Below, piece by piece: positions 18,155 through 26,755 of a stretch of DNA of 60,194 nt (position 1 is the first letter of the stretch; every line of letters begins with the position of its first letter). The position numbers and the translations under genes are program-made. The notes below the pieces were generated by a model that had not been told where the DNA came from, ran no database searches, and saw only the letters and a program-made list of their open reading frames with translations. Location: NCBI GenBank assembly GCA_030540405.1, contig JAUNWH010000003.1:38293-98486 (forward strand). Direction: 5' to 3'. Origin of the DNA: Spirochaetales bacterium (GTDB lineage Bacteria > Spirochaetota > Spirochaetia > Treponematales > Treponemataceae).

Positions 18155-18565
18155 TTAGAACTTAAATGCGCGCTGTTGTTTTAAAAGCGATTTGAGCTTT
18201 TTAGTTTTTAGGCGTTTTTCTTTTGAGGCTGCGGTTGGCTTTGTTTTTATTCGCTTTTTGTTGATTTTTACAGCTGAAACGATTTTTGATTCGAGCCGTT
18301 CCAGTGCAATTTTTCTGTTTTGCTCTTGAAATCTTGAATCTTCACAATCAATGAAAATTTCAAAGTCCTTGTTGATTGAAGATTTTAGTTTGCTTGTTAA
18401 AAGCTCCAGTTCTTTTTCAGAAAGTCCTGCAAGTTTTGCAAGCGGAATTGCGATGTGGACTTTTGTATTTACTTTGTTTACATTCTGTCCGCCCTTTCCG
18501 CCGGAACGTGTAAACGAAAAGACTGCGTTGCTGCAAATTGAATTATGAAGTTCTTGTTTATCCAT
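18155..18565 (-). CDS. arfB: Peptidyl-tRNA hydrolase ArfB-like ribosome rescue factor
   Basis: A 136-residue RF-1-domain protein. The N-terminus holds FTRSGGKGGQNVNKVNTKV with the GGQ that hydrolyses peptidyl-tRNA, and the C-terminal tail (RIKTKPTAASKEKR ... KQQRAFKF) is basic, as in ArfB/YaeJ, where it enters the empty mRNA channel of stalled ribosomes. Length matches that family (about 140) and not the 330-residue release factors. The last codons exist again at 16315-16370 as a fossil. The terminator of the asd-dapA transcript lies just upstream. Confidence 0.9.
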   Translation of the reverse strand: MDKQELHNSICSNAVFSFTRSGGKGGQNVNKVNTKVHIAIPLAKLAGLSEKELELLTSKLKSSINKDFEIFIDCEDSRFQEQNRKIALERLESKIVSAVKINKKRIKTKPTAASKEKRLKTKKLKSLLKQQRAFKF

Positions 18566-18595
18566 TGAATTTTTCCGTAAAAGTATTTCAACCTG

Positions 18596-18627
18596 AAAAA
18601 AAAGAGCCGCCTGTGTTCAGACAGCTC
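18596..18627 (-). terminator. Intrinsic terminator of the dapA-asd operon
   Basis: On the minus strand GAGC-T-GTCTG, loop AACA, CAGGC-G-GCTC, then eight T. Base pairing is consistent only with minus-strand RNA (G-U pairs). It lies about 180 bases past asd, after three REP-like palindromes. Confidence 0.8.
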
Positions 18628-18656
18628 CATGTTTTTATTGAAGGTTTTTCTGTTAG

Positions 18657-18789
18657 ATTGCCCGGTCGCACTGGGCAATGACACGAAATTTCATGCTCGG
18701 CAATGACATTGAAGTTCAGTCTTTATGTCATTCCCGTGCTGCGACACGGGAATCTGCTGCTTAGCGATTGCCGTATCAAGTACGGCAAT
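18657..18789. repeat. Three REP-like palindromes in a row
   Basis: Copies at 18657-18679 (arms ATTGCCC/GGGCAAT), 18730-18753 (ATTCCCGTG/CACGGGAAT, perfect, loop CTGCGA) and 18767-18789 (ATTGCCGTA/TACGGCAAT, perfect, loop TCAAG), mostly flanked by GTC/GAC. They fill the space downstream of asd. Confidence 0.8.
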
Positions 18790-18808
18790 GACAAAAACGG
18801 CATTCTTC

Positions 18809-19903
18809 CTACAGATTGTCAAAAAATCCTTTTGCCTTGAGCAGTTCTGCGTTCAGGATTCCGCCAAGTGCTGCACCGCGCTTTGTGTTGTGGCTAAGCG
18901 AAACAAACTTGATGTCGAACACATTGCACGGGCGAAGGCGTCCGATTACGCAAGCCATTCCTTTTTCTGTCTCGCGGTCGCGGCGTGGCTGCGGACGGTT
19001 TTCTTCGTGGCGAACAACAATCGGATGTTCCGGCGCGCTCGGAAGATTCAATTCCTGCGGAACTGATTTATAAGAAGTCCAGATTTTCTCAATTTCTTCA
19101 AGGCTCGGTTTTTTGTCCGCAAATTCAAGCGAAACGCAAGCTGTGTGTCCGTCAATTACAGGAACGCGCGTACAAGTTGAAGAAACAACCGGATATTCAG
19201 CGTTAACGATTTTTCCGTCCTGAACTTTTCCAAGGATCTTAAGGCATTCTTTTTCAGTCTTTTCTTCCTCGCCGCCGATGAACGGAACGATGTTGTCAAT
19301 CATGTCAAAAGAAGGAACTCCCGGATAACCTGCTCCACTAGTTGCCTGCAAAGTTGTTACAATCATTCTTTTGATTGGGTAGCCGGCCTGAATCAGCGCG
19401 TGAATCGGCATCATGTAAGTCTGGAGCGAGCAGTTCGGTTTTACTGCGATAAATCCCTTGTCCCAGCCGTGGTGCTTTTTCTGTTCAGCAATCACATCAA
19501 GATGAGAATAGTTGATTTCTGGCACGAGCATTGGAACATCTTCCGTCCAGCGGTTTGCCGAAGCGTTAGAAACAACCGGAATTCCTTCCGCAGCGTAAGC
19601 AGCTTCAAGAGCCTTTATTTCTTCCTTGCCCATTTCAAGCGCAGAAAAAACAAACTGGCATTTTCCAAGAGCCTTTTTCTCGTCATTTGCGTCCTCAACA
19701 ATCAAATCTGCAACGCCAGCAGGAATTTCAGCACCAATAAGCCAACGGTTCTTTACCGCATCCTTGTACGCTTTTCCAGCTGAACGAGGACTTGCCGCAA
19801 CATAAGTTACTTCAAACCAGGGATGATTTTCCAACAATTTTATATAACGCTGGCCAACCATTCCAGTTGCGCCCAAAACACCTACTTTCAATTTGTCTGC
19901 CAT
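18809..19903 (-). CDS. asd: Aspartate-semialdehyde dehydrogenase
   Basis: A 364-residue NADP-dependent enzyme that makes aspartate semialdehyde for lysine, threonine and methionine. The N-terminal GVLGATGMVGQRY is the nucleotide-binding loop, and VKPNCSLQTY carries the active-site Cys. The sequence resembles the archaeal/fungal class more than the E. coli one. GGGGGA precedes the ATG. It lies 27 bases after dapA on the same strand; the two catalyse successive steps. Confidence 0.93.
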   Translation of the reverse strand: MADKLKVGVLGATGMVGQRYIKLLENHPWFEVTYVAASPRSAGKAYKDAVKNRWLIGAEIPAGVADLIVEDANDEKKALGKCQFVFSALEMGKEEIKALEAAYAAEGIPVVSNASANRWTEDVPMLVPEINYSHLDVIAEQKKHHGWDKGFIAVKPNCSLQTYMMPIHALIQAGYPIKRMIVTTLQATSGAGYPGVPSFDMIDNIVPFIGGEEEKTEKECLKILGKVQDGKIVNAEYPVVSSTCTRVPVIDGHTACVSLEFADKKPSLEEIEKIWTSYKSVPQELNLPSAPEHPIVVRHEENRPQPRRDRETEKGMACVIGRLRPCNVFDIKFVSLSHNTKRGAALGGILNAELLKAKGFFDNL

Positions 19904-19930
19904 AATATTCCCCCTAAAAACTGATTAAAT

Positions 19931-20845
19931 TTATAATTTACATTCAGCCAAAGCATCTTTTATAATCTCTTTGGCTTTTTCTGTAACTTCAACAAGCGGA
20001 AGCCTGCACGGACCGGCCGGAAGTCCTTTGAAATTCATAGCGTACTTTATTGAAGTCGGGTTTCCGTCACAGAATTCAGCTTTAAAGAAAGGCGCAAGCC
20101 TGTAATGAATCTCACGGGCTTTCTCAAAGTCTCCTTTTAGAGCCGAATCCGCAAGCTCGTGCATCAACTCTGGAATTAAATTTGAAGCAACAGAAATAAT
20201 TCCGTCTCCTCCAGCTGCAATAAGCGGAAGCGTAAGTCCGTCGTCTCCAGAAAGAACTGCAAAGTCAGGCTTTTTTCTCTTTATCTGCCCTATTACTTCC
20301 ATCATCTGAGCCACATTTCCGCTTGATTCTTTTACACCGGCAATGTTCGGAAGCTCCGCAATTCTTTCGAGCAAGTCTGTAGGAATATTAAGTCCTGTTC
20401 TTCCTTGAATGTTGTAAACGATAATCGGAATTCCTACTTTTGAAACTGCTTCAAAGTGGCAGAAAATTCCTTCTTTTGAAGGTTTGTTATAATACGGAGT
20501 TACAACAAGCGCCGCATCTGCTCCGGCTTTTTTTGCTCTTTCGCAGTAAAGAACCGCGTCCTTTGTGTTGTTTGAGCCTGCTCCAAGAATTACAGGGATT
20601 TTTTTACCAGAGGTTTCTTCAAATTTGCGGACTTCCTCGAATACAATTCCGATAATTTTGTCCTCTTCGCTGCCAGGTTTTTCATCAAGAGTCGGAGTTT
20701 CTGCCGTTGTTCCAAGAGGAACCAGACCGTCTATGCCCTGTTCAAACTGGAATTTTACATTTTTTCTGAAGCCCTCGTAATCTATTGAACCATCACCGTT
20801 CATTGGTGTAATCATTGCTGTAAAAGCACCGCGCAATTTAATCAT
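19931..20845 (-). CDS. dapA: 4-hydroxy-tetrahydrodipicolinate synthase
   Basis: A 304-residue DapA that condenses pyruvate with aspartate semialdehyde. The Schiff-base lysine is in AGVKESSGN. Start at 20845 (MIKLRGAFTAM) has GGAGG five bases upstream; an 18-codon upstream extension has no support. The active-site Tyr loop, usually YNxPxRT, reads YNIQGRT, with Gln in place of Pro. The leader carries two terminator-like hairpins, so transcription may be attenuated. DapL, later in the window, completes the shortcut to LL-diaminopimelate. Confidence 0.93.
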   Translation of the reverse strand: MIKLRGAFTAMITPMNGDGSIDYEGFRKNVKFQFEQGIDGLVPLGTTAETPTLDEKPGSEEDKIIGIVFEEVRKFEETSGKKIPVILGAGSNNTKDAVLYCERAKKAGADAALVVTPYYNKPSKEGIFCHFEAVSKVGIPIIVYNIQGRTGLNIPTDLLERIAELPNIAGVKESSGNVAQMMEVIGQIKRKKPDFAVLSGDDGLTLPLIAAGGDGIISVASNLIPELMHELADSALKGDFEKAREIHYRLAPFFKAEFCDGNPTSIKYAMNFKGLPAGPCRLPLVEVTEKAKEIIKDALAECKL

Positions 20846-20890
20846 AGGAACCTCCAAATATTTTTGCGTAATTATTGCATTTCTATAGAA

Positions 20891-20987
20891 AAAAAGCAAC
20901 GCAATGAAAATTCCGCCATTGCTTTATAAAACAAAAAAAGACCGCTCTGAAAAACGAAGTGTGGATTGCACTTCAATCAGAACGGCC
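20891..20987 (-). promoter_or_regulatory. Tandem terminator-like hairpins in the dapA leader
   Basis: On the minus strand 20987-20977 pairs with 20950-20940 over 11 positions (including G-U pairs that exist only in minus-strand RNA), enclosing a second stem GAAGTG/CACTTC, followed by seven T (20939-20933). A second hairpin, GCAATG/CATTGC (20922-20901), is followed by another T7. No minus-strand gene precedes them, so they are part of a dapA leader or a small RNA. A possible promoter is TTGAAG-16-TATCAT on the minus strand (21077-21050). The gap 20846-21158 contains these and the divergent promoter at 21125. Confidence 0.6.
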
Positions 20988-21124
20988 TTTGTTTTTCAAT
21001 TTATATGTGAAAAACTATATATTTAATCTCTTCAACTTTATTGATTTGAATGATAGAGATGTGAAATACCGCTTCAAATACCATGCAAATGGTAGTTTTA
21101 TACCTAAAATATGGTAAATTTTAT

Positions 21125-21152
21125 TTGATTTTAAAATAACTTAGGTTATAAT
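21125..21152 (+). promoter_or_regulatory. Promoter placing transcription start at the ATG
   Basis: TTGATT (21125-21130), 16-base spacer, TATAAT (21147-21152), then six bases to the ATG at 21159. No ribosome-binding site is present, so the mRNA is probably leaderless. A palindrome TACCAT/ATGGTA lies near 21080. Confidence 0.6.
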
Positions 21153-21158
21153 TCAGTT

Positions 21159-23336
21159 ATGAAAAACAAAAAATATCTGCTTTTTTTATCTGTGCTTTTG
21201 GTATGTAGTTTATTGCCTTTGTTTGCAAAATCAAGAAAATCAGCAGGAAAGGAAATTCCGATTCATGTAAAACAGTTTATCGACACAACTGCGCAAAAAG
21301 ATGTTGATGAGCTTGATGACAATTTGTTTAAGACTGCAAAAAATCCTATAAATCCGGGATTTTATGATGGAAACTTATGGATTGAAATAAAGCCTGAAAT
21401 TTCAGAGATTCAGCATTGTGTCATAAGCCTTGGAAATGAATATATAGATTCCGCGGAATTTTATGAAAAGCGTGGAGGAAAATTTTTTTTCATTGGAAAA
21501 GTCGGACATAAAATTTCAACAGATAAAATAGAAGCTCCAGACAGTTTGCAGGCGTTTCCGGTTTTTAGAAATTCAGGATACGATGATGACACTTGCTTTA
21601 GAATAAAAATAAAAAATCACAATGGAAATTTTATATATATCAAGTTTGTTACAGAGCTTGATTTTTTTAATTCACGGAGAATTTATTTTGCAAAACTTTA
21701 TATTGTTTTGGGAATAAGCTTTTGCATTTTTGCGCTGCTTTTTATATATGCGGTTGCTGTGCACCGGCCAATGCCGTTTTTCTTGTCAATGGCGGCTTTG
21801 TTTTATATTTTTCTTCAGCTTCAGTTAAAAGGAATCGGGCCTGTATTCTTGTGGAATTTTTTAAATCCGTTTTCATTTTCAACAAGGCTTGCGTATTATT
21901 TTGAAAGTTTTATCCTGATGTTTTTAATTCTTTCTGCGGATACAGTTTTAAAAGGAAATTCAAAATCAGTTTATAAAAAACTTTCTCCAGTTGAAATTCA
22001 GCTTATAGTTGTTACGTTTTGTGTTCTTTTAACGGTGAGGGCTGACCAGACAATGCTTTATTCTTACGCCGCGCTTTCTATAACAACAAAAGTATTTTTT
22101 ATTGCTTCTATATTTATGTGCTTGAAGTCGATGCAAAAAAGCGCACGGATAATTCTTTTGCTTTGGATTCCGCAGATTTTGTTTTCGATGCTGGCTCAAG
22201 TTGTAAGGATTTTAAGATTTAAAGACAACAATGTTTTTTTTGATTTTATATGCGCTGATGAATTTTTAATTTTGTTTTTATCTTACTTGCTGATTACGAT
22301 GCCTTCGCTTTGTTTTATAACTTATAAAATTCGGCAGGAGTCTCATAGTTCAAAAGTTGAGCTAAAAAAAATCAAGGAGCAGAATTCAGATCTTCTTAAG
22401 CAAAAAAATCTGATTGAACGTCTTATGAAAAATATTTTATTTGATTCAGCGCAGACTTTGAGTATGGCAGATATTCTTTCTGGCCAGGTTTTCACTCCGA
22501 AAAATACTTCTTATATAGAAAGAATTAAAATCAATTCTGCAAAAATAAGCGACACGCTTGCAACTCTTAGAATGTGCAATGATGAAACTGAAATTGAAAA
22601 TCAGCCGATTCTTCTTGCGGATTTTTTTAAAAGCTGCATTCAGGCATCTAAGATTTTTTGCTCGGCTAAGCCAAATGCAATTTCTTATTCAATGGACATT
22701 CAGCCGGAAACTGTGATTCTTGCGGACATGAGAGTTGTGGAGCTTTTCTTTATATCGTTTTTGAATTCTGTCATTGAAGTTTCTGTTCCGAATACTGAAG
22801 TTTCTGTTTCGCTAAAAGGAGATGAAGAAAATTTTGTTTTTTCAGTTTCGAATACGATGGATTCCCAGACAGTTGAAGAAGCTCTTTTGCGCATGGAAAC
22901 TGAAAATGAAAAACGCAATTTTACATTTCTTATGCGCATTGCAAAATTTTACCGCGGAGATTTGTCTGTTTCGAAAAATGACAGCAAGTTTAAATTTTCA
23001 GTTGTGTTTGATTTTAAGCGTGTTGAAAATTCAAAAGATTCCAGCGTGATAATAAATAAAACTAGATTTTCTCCATCTAAGAAAAAAGAGCAGAAGCATG
23101 AAAAGAAAAAAGAAGTGACTTTGATAAAAACTGGCGAAGAAAAATCCGAGGACTTTATGAAAAAATTGTCTTCAAGGGAAAAGCAGATTGCTGAACTTAT
23201 AATTTCTGGAAAAAGCGACAAAGACATTGCGGAGGAACTTTTTATAAGTCCTGGAACTGTTGCGAGCCACAACAAAAAAATTTTCAAAAAACTTGATGTT
23301 CACAGCCGTGTTGAGTTGATGAATAAATTGCGTTAA
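21159..23336 (+). CDS. Membrane 7TM sensor with kinase-like core and LuxR HTH
   Basis: A 725-residue protein. Order: signal peptide (about 1-23), a 7TMR-DISM-type extracytoplasmic domain (about 30-180), seven membrane helices (about 180-400), a coiled-coil linker (KVELKKIKEQNSDLLKQKNLI), a region resembling a histidine-kinase core (about 425-620) and a C-terminal LuxR/GerE HTH (SSREKQIAELIISGKSDKDI ... TVASHNKKIFKKL, about 671-725). The kinase-like part lacks a recognisable phospho-acceptor His (ILFDSAQTLSMADIL) and clear N/G boxes. It is thus a membrane-tethered transcription factor rather than a normal sensor kinase. No ribosome-binding site; probable leaderless mRNA. Target genes unknown. 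Confidence 0.8.
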   Translation: MKNKKYLLFLSVLLVCSLLPLFAKSRKSAGKEIPIHVKQFIDTTAQKDVDELDDNLFKTAKNPINPGFYDGNLWIEIKPEISEIQHCVISLGNEYIDSAEFYEKRGGKFFFIGKVGHKISTDKIEAPDSLQAFPVFRNSGYDDDTCFRIKIKNHNGNFIYIKFVTELDFFNSRRIYFAKLYIVLGISFCIFALLFIYAVAVHRPMPFFLSMAALFYIFLQLQLKGIGPVFLWNFLNPFSFSTRLAYYFESFILMFLILSADTVLKGNSKSVYKKLSPVEIQLIVVTFCVLLTVRADQTMLYSYAALSITTKVFFIASIFMCLKSMQKSARIILLLWIPQILFSMLAQVVRILRFKDNNVFFDFICADEFLILFLSYLLITMPSLCFITYKIRQESHSSKVELKKIKEQNSDLLKQKNLIERLMKNILFDSAQTLSMADILSGQVFTPKNTSYIERIKINSAKISDTLATLRMCNDETEIENQPILLADFFKSCIQASKIFCSAKPNAISYSMDIQPETVILADMRVVELFFISFLNSVIEVSVPNTEVSVSLKGDEENFVFSVSNTMDSQTVEEALLRMETENEKRNFTFLMRIAKFYRGDLSVSKNDSKFKFSVVFDFKRVENSKDSSVIINKTRFSPSKKKEQKHEKKKEVTLIKTGEEKSEDFMKKLSSREKQIAELIISGKSDKDIAEELFISPGTVASHNKKIFKKLDVHSRVELMNKLR

Positions 23337-23376
23337 AATCTTTTGAGAATTTTGTATTTATTTTTAAGGAAAATTT

Positions 23377-24438
23377 ATGTCAGGAAATATATTTGGAGAA
23401 ATTTTTAAAGTTGTAACATTTGGAGAAAGCCACGGCGCAGGACTTGGCTGCATTATAGACGGATGCCCTGCTGGAATTTCTGTGGACGAAAAATTTCTTC
23501 AGCATGAAATGGAACGGAGAAAACCTGGAGCAAAAAGCGTGGCGGTTACTGCAAGAAAAGAAGACGACTTTGCGGAAATTTTAAGCGGCGTGTTTGAAGA
23601 AAAGACAACAGGAACTCCGATAGCTATTTTAATTAGAAATTCAAATCAGCATTCATCTGACTATGAAAATATAAAAGACAAATTTCGGCCTGGCCACGCT
23701 GATTTTACATATTATAAAAAATACGGCGTAAGAGATTACAGGGGCGGCGGAAGATCCAGCGGAAGGGAAACCTGCGCAAGAGTTGCGGCTGGTGCTTTTG
23801 CAAAAATGTTTTTGAAAAATTTAGGAATTCAAATTTTTGCATATACAAAAGAAGCTGCGGGAATAAAAAGCGGCAAAGTTGATTTTTCTGAAATTGAACA
23901 GAATGCGATGCGCGCCGCGGACAAAGATGCTGCCGTTTTAATGCAGAAAAAAGTTGAAGAGTTTAAGCAGAAAAAGAATTCTTGCGGCGGAATTGTTGAG
24001 TGCGTTGTAAAAGGCGTGAGCGCTGGGCTTGGCGAGCCAGTTTTTGACAAGCTTGATGCAGTTTTGTCCCATGCGGTTATGTCTATTGGTGCAATAAAAG
24101 GAATTGAATTTGGAAGCGGATTCAGCTGTGCGGATTCAAACGGACTTGAGAACAATGATTTTATGGAAAGCAATTTTTCATTTAAAACAAATAATGCTGG
24201 CGGAATCCTTGGAGGAATTTCCCGGGGCGATGATATAGTTTTTAGAGCTGCTGTAAAGCCAGTTCCAAGCATTTATCTTTCGCAGGAAACTGTTGATGTA
24301 AACGGAAATGAATGTGATATTTTTATTGAAGGAAGACACGATGTTTGTCTTTGCCCAAGAATTGTTCCTGTTGTAGAAGCCATGACTGCAATCACTTTAG
24401 CAGATATGATTTTAAGAAATAGGAGCAGCAGAGTTTAG
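23377..24438 (+). CDS. aroC: Chorismate synthase
   Basis: A 353-residue enzyme for the last step of the shikimate pathway, converting EPSP to chorismate with reduced FMN. All signature motifs are present: GESHGAGLG near the N-terminus, RPGHADFTYYKKYGVRDYRGG split around residues 105-125, GRETCARVAAGA, and GGISRGDD and the late GRHDVCLCPR. It follows the LuxR-type gene by 40 bases and ends two bases before the carboxypeptidase gene, so it is likely cotranscribed with that one. Confidence 0.95.
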   Translation: MSGNIFGEIFKVVTFGESHGAGLGCIIDGCPAGISVDEKFLQHEMERRKPGAKSVAVTARKEDDFAEILSGVFEEKTTGTPIAILIRNSNQHSSDYENIKDKFRPGHADFTYYKKYGVRDYRGGGRSSGRETCARVAAGAFAKMFLKNLGIQIFAYTKEAAGIKSGKVDFSEIEQNAMRAADKDAAVLMQKKVEEFKQKKNSCGGIVECVVKGVSAGLGEPVFDKLDAVLSHAVMSIGAIKGIEFGSGFSCADSNGLENNDFMESNFSFKTNNAGGILGGISRGDDIVFRAAVKPVPSIYLSQETVDVNGNECDIFIEGRHDVCLCPRIVPVVEAMTAITLADMILRNRSSRV

Positions 24439-24440
24439 CA

Positions 24441-25880
24441 ATGGAAACTTACACATCAGATTTTTTTAACAGCATAGAAGAAAATAAAAATTTCAATAAC
24501 AATAAAAAGAAAAAAAAACGCATAATAATTTTTTCTGCTTTAGCTGTTGTTTTTATTTTATTTTCGCTACAAGCGGTTTCTGTTTATAAACTTTTAAATC
24601 CCAAAGAACCGGCTTCTCTTTCTTTGGAGCAGCAGAATTTTCTTGAGCAGTCGCTGAACAAAAAATTTCCTGAGCGCACAGATATTGTTTCAGAACTTCC
24701 GTTTCAGTATGTTCCAGCGGATTTGTTTGTAAATGCAGAAAGCGCAATTGTTATTGACTTTGCAACAGGAAATATTCTTTTTGAAAAAAATGCTGATGTT
24801 CAAATTCCGCCGGCTTCAATGACAAAGCTTGTGGAAATGTATGTCGTTTTTGAGGCTGTTGAAAATGACGAAATTTCTCTTGATGATATTGTTCCGCTTC
24901 CGCCTGAAAGCTGGGCCAGAAATCTTCCAAGCGACGCTTCTATAATGTTTTTGGATGAAGGACAGAAAGTAACGCTTAGAGAACTTTTGCTTGGACTTGC
25001 GATTGCCAGCGGAAATGATGCTTCAATTGCTGTTGCAAAATATGTCTGCGGGAACATGGATTCATTTGTTGAACGGATGAATCAGACTGTAAAAAAGATG
25101 GGTTTGGTAAAAACTGAATTTGTGGAATCAAGCGGATACAGCGAAAAAAATATTACTACTGCAAAGGAGTTTGCGGCTTTCTGCAGAAAATACATAGAAA
25201 GATTTCCGTTTGCGATCACTGAATTTCATTCCCAAAAAGTTTTGCGTTATCCGCTTGCAAAAAATCTTCCAAGAGAATCTGCACAACGAGTCGGCGACAG
25301 TCAGGCTGTGATTCAGTACAACACAAACAAGTTGCTTGGCTCTCTTGAAGGCTGCGATGGATTGAAAACTGGTTTTATTTATGAAAGCGGATTTAACATT
25401 GCTCTTACTGCGGAACGAAACGGTGTCCGATATATTTCTGTTACGATGAAAGGTCCTGGAATTGGAAGCGCGCAAGGAAATATTTACAGAGTGAAAGACG
25501 GAACTAATTTGATGGAATATGCGTTTTCAAAATTTTCTCCGTATATTGCAAAACGGCCTCATAGTTTTTGTGTTGGAGTTGCTGGCTCTTCTTTAAAAAG
25601 CGTTTGCCTTGTTCCTGCAAAAAGTGAAAATTTTTCTGTTCCATTTATTTCTGGAATTTCACCAAAAGAAGCGGCACAGAAAATTCATGTTACGGCAAAT
25701 ATTCCAAAAAGTATTTTTGGAGAATTCGAGGAAGGAACTCAGTTTGGAACTTTGTCATATTCACTTGACGGAAGAGTTTTAAATACAGTTCCTCTTGTTG
25801 CTGACAGAAAAAGTGAAAAGATAAATTTCTTTGCGAGAATCTGGGGCGCACTTGCATATAAAATTTCATCTTTAAAATAA
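24441..25880 (+). CDS. D-alanyl-D-alanine carboxypeptidase (PBP5/DacA family)
   Basis: A 479-residue low-molecular-weight penicillin-binding protein. A cytoplasmic stretch with a poly-Lys block and one membrane helix (about 27-50) anchors it. The active-site triad is complete: SMTK (about 130), SGN (in ASGNDAS) and KTG (in DGLKTGF). The C-terminal ~120 residues form a beta-rich domain like the PBP5 C-terminal domain. It trims the terminal D-Ala from peptidoglycan pentapeptides in the periplasm. The membrane anchor is at the N-terminus, whereas E. coli PBP5 uses a C-terminal helix. Confidence 0.9.
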   Translation: METYTSDFFNSIEENKNFNNNKKKKKRIIIFSALAVVFILFSLQAVSVYKLLNPKEPASLSLEQQNFLEQSLNKKFPERTDIVSELPFQYVPADLFVNAESAIVIDFATGNILFEKNADVQIPPASMTKLVEMYVVFEAVENDEISLDDIVPLPPESWARNLPSDASIMFLDEGQKVTLRELLLGLAIASGNDASIAVAKYVCGNMDSFVERMNQTVKKMGLVKTEFVESSGYSEKNITTAKEFAAFCRKYIERFPFAITEFHSQKVLRYPLAKNLPRESAQRVGDSQAVIQYNTNKLLGSLEGCDGLKTGFIYESGFNIALTAERNGVRYISVTMKGPGIGSAQGNIYRVKDGTNLMEYAFSKFSPYIAKRPHSFCVGVAGSSLKSVCLVPAKSENFSVPFISGISPKEAAQKIHVTANIPKSIFGEFEEGTQFGTLSYSLDGRVLNTVPLVADRKSEKINFFARIWGALAYKISSLK

Positions 25881-25898
25881 AAATATTCTGTGGTTTTT

Positions 25899-26735
25899 AT
25901 GAGTGAAAAAATTGACTTTGCATTTTTAGACAGCGGAACTGGCGGCATTCCGTATATGCTTTTGCTGAAAAAAAAATCTCCTGGCTCAAGATGTGTTTAT
26001 CTTGGCGACACTGTTCATTTTCCTTACGGAGAAAAATCATCGGAGGAAGTAACTTCTTGCGCTTCTGAATCAATAGAAAAAATTCTTGACTTGTGGAATC
26101 CTCGTCTTGTTGTCATTGCCTGCAACACAATCAGCGTAACGGCATTGAATCAGCTTAGAGAAAAATTTCCTGATGTTCCGATTGTTGGAACTGTTCCTGC
26201 AATAAAGCTTGCTGCGAAAGTTACGGAAAACAAAAAAATCGGACTGCTTGCAACTAACGCAACTGTAAAACATCCTTACTGCAAAAAGCTGATTTCTGAT
26301 TTTGCTTTTGGATGCGAACTGTTCAATCGAGGCGATCCTGACTTGATAAGTTTTATAGAGCATGATTTGTTTTATGCTTCAAAAGAAGATCGTCTTGATG
26401 CTGTAAAGCCTGCCGTGGATTTTTTTTGTTCATGTGGCTGCGACACTATAATTCTTGGATGCACGCATTTTACTCACATGGCGGAAGATATAAAAGAATA
26501 TTTTTCTAGTGCGGCCGGAAAAAAAGTTTTTGTAGTGGATAGCAGGGATGGAGTTTCAAATCATGCTCTTGAAGTTATAAAAAATACATCGTTAAAAAAT
26601 CTGCATGAGCCAAAATTTCTTCCGCCTGACATGAGTTTTTTTGTAACAAGCCTTAAAAATAAAAATGACCAAAAAGAATACGAAACTCTTTGCAGAAATT
26701 TCAATATTCCTTTTGGCGGACTTTTAAAGCTTTAA
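25899..26735 (+). CDS. murI: Glutamate racemase
   Basis: A 278-residue cofactor-independent racemase that supplies D-glutamate for peptidoglycan. The two catalytic Cys motifs are IACNTISVTAL and ILGCTHFTHM, and the N-terminal FLDSGTGGIPYM is typical. The start at 25899 (MSEKIDF) is preferred to a GTG three codons upstream because the fold begins there. It lies 18 bases after the carboxypeptidase gene, making a short cell-wall operon. It converges with icd 20 bases away and no clear terminator is seen between them. Confidence 0.93.
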   Translation: MSEKIDFAFLDSGTGGIPYMLLLKKKSPGSRCVYLGDTVHFPYGEKSSEEVTSCASESIEKILDLWNPRLVVIACNTISVTALNQLREKFPDVPIVGTVPAIKLAAKVTENKKIGLLATNATVKHPYCKKLISDFAFGCELFNRGDPDLISFIEHDLFYASKEDRLDAVKPAVDFFCSCGCDTIILGCTHFTHMAEDIKEYFSSAAGKKVFVVDSRDGVSNHALEVIKNTSLKNLHEPKFLPPDMSFFVTSLKNKNDQKEYETLCRNFNIPFGGLLKL

Positions 26736-26755
26736 GAAGTTCATAAAGTTAAATT

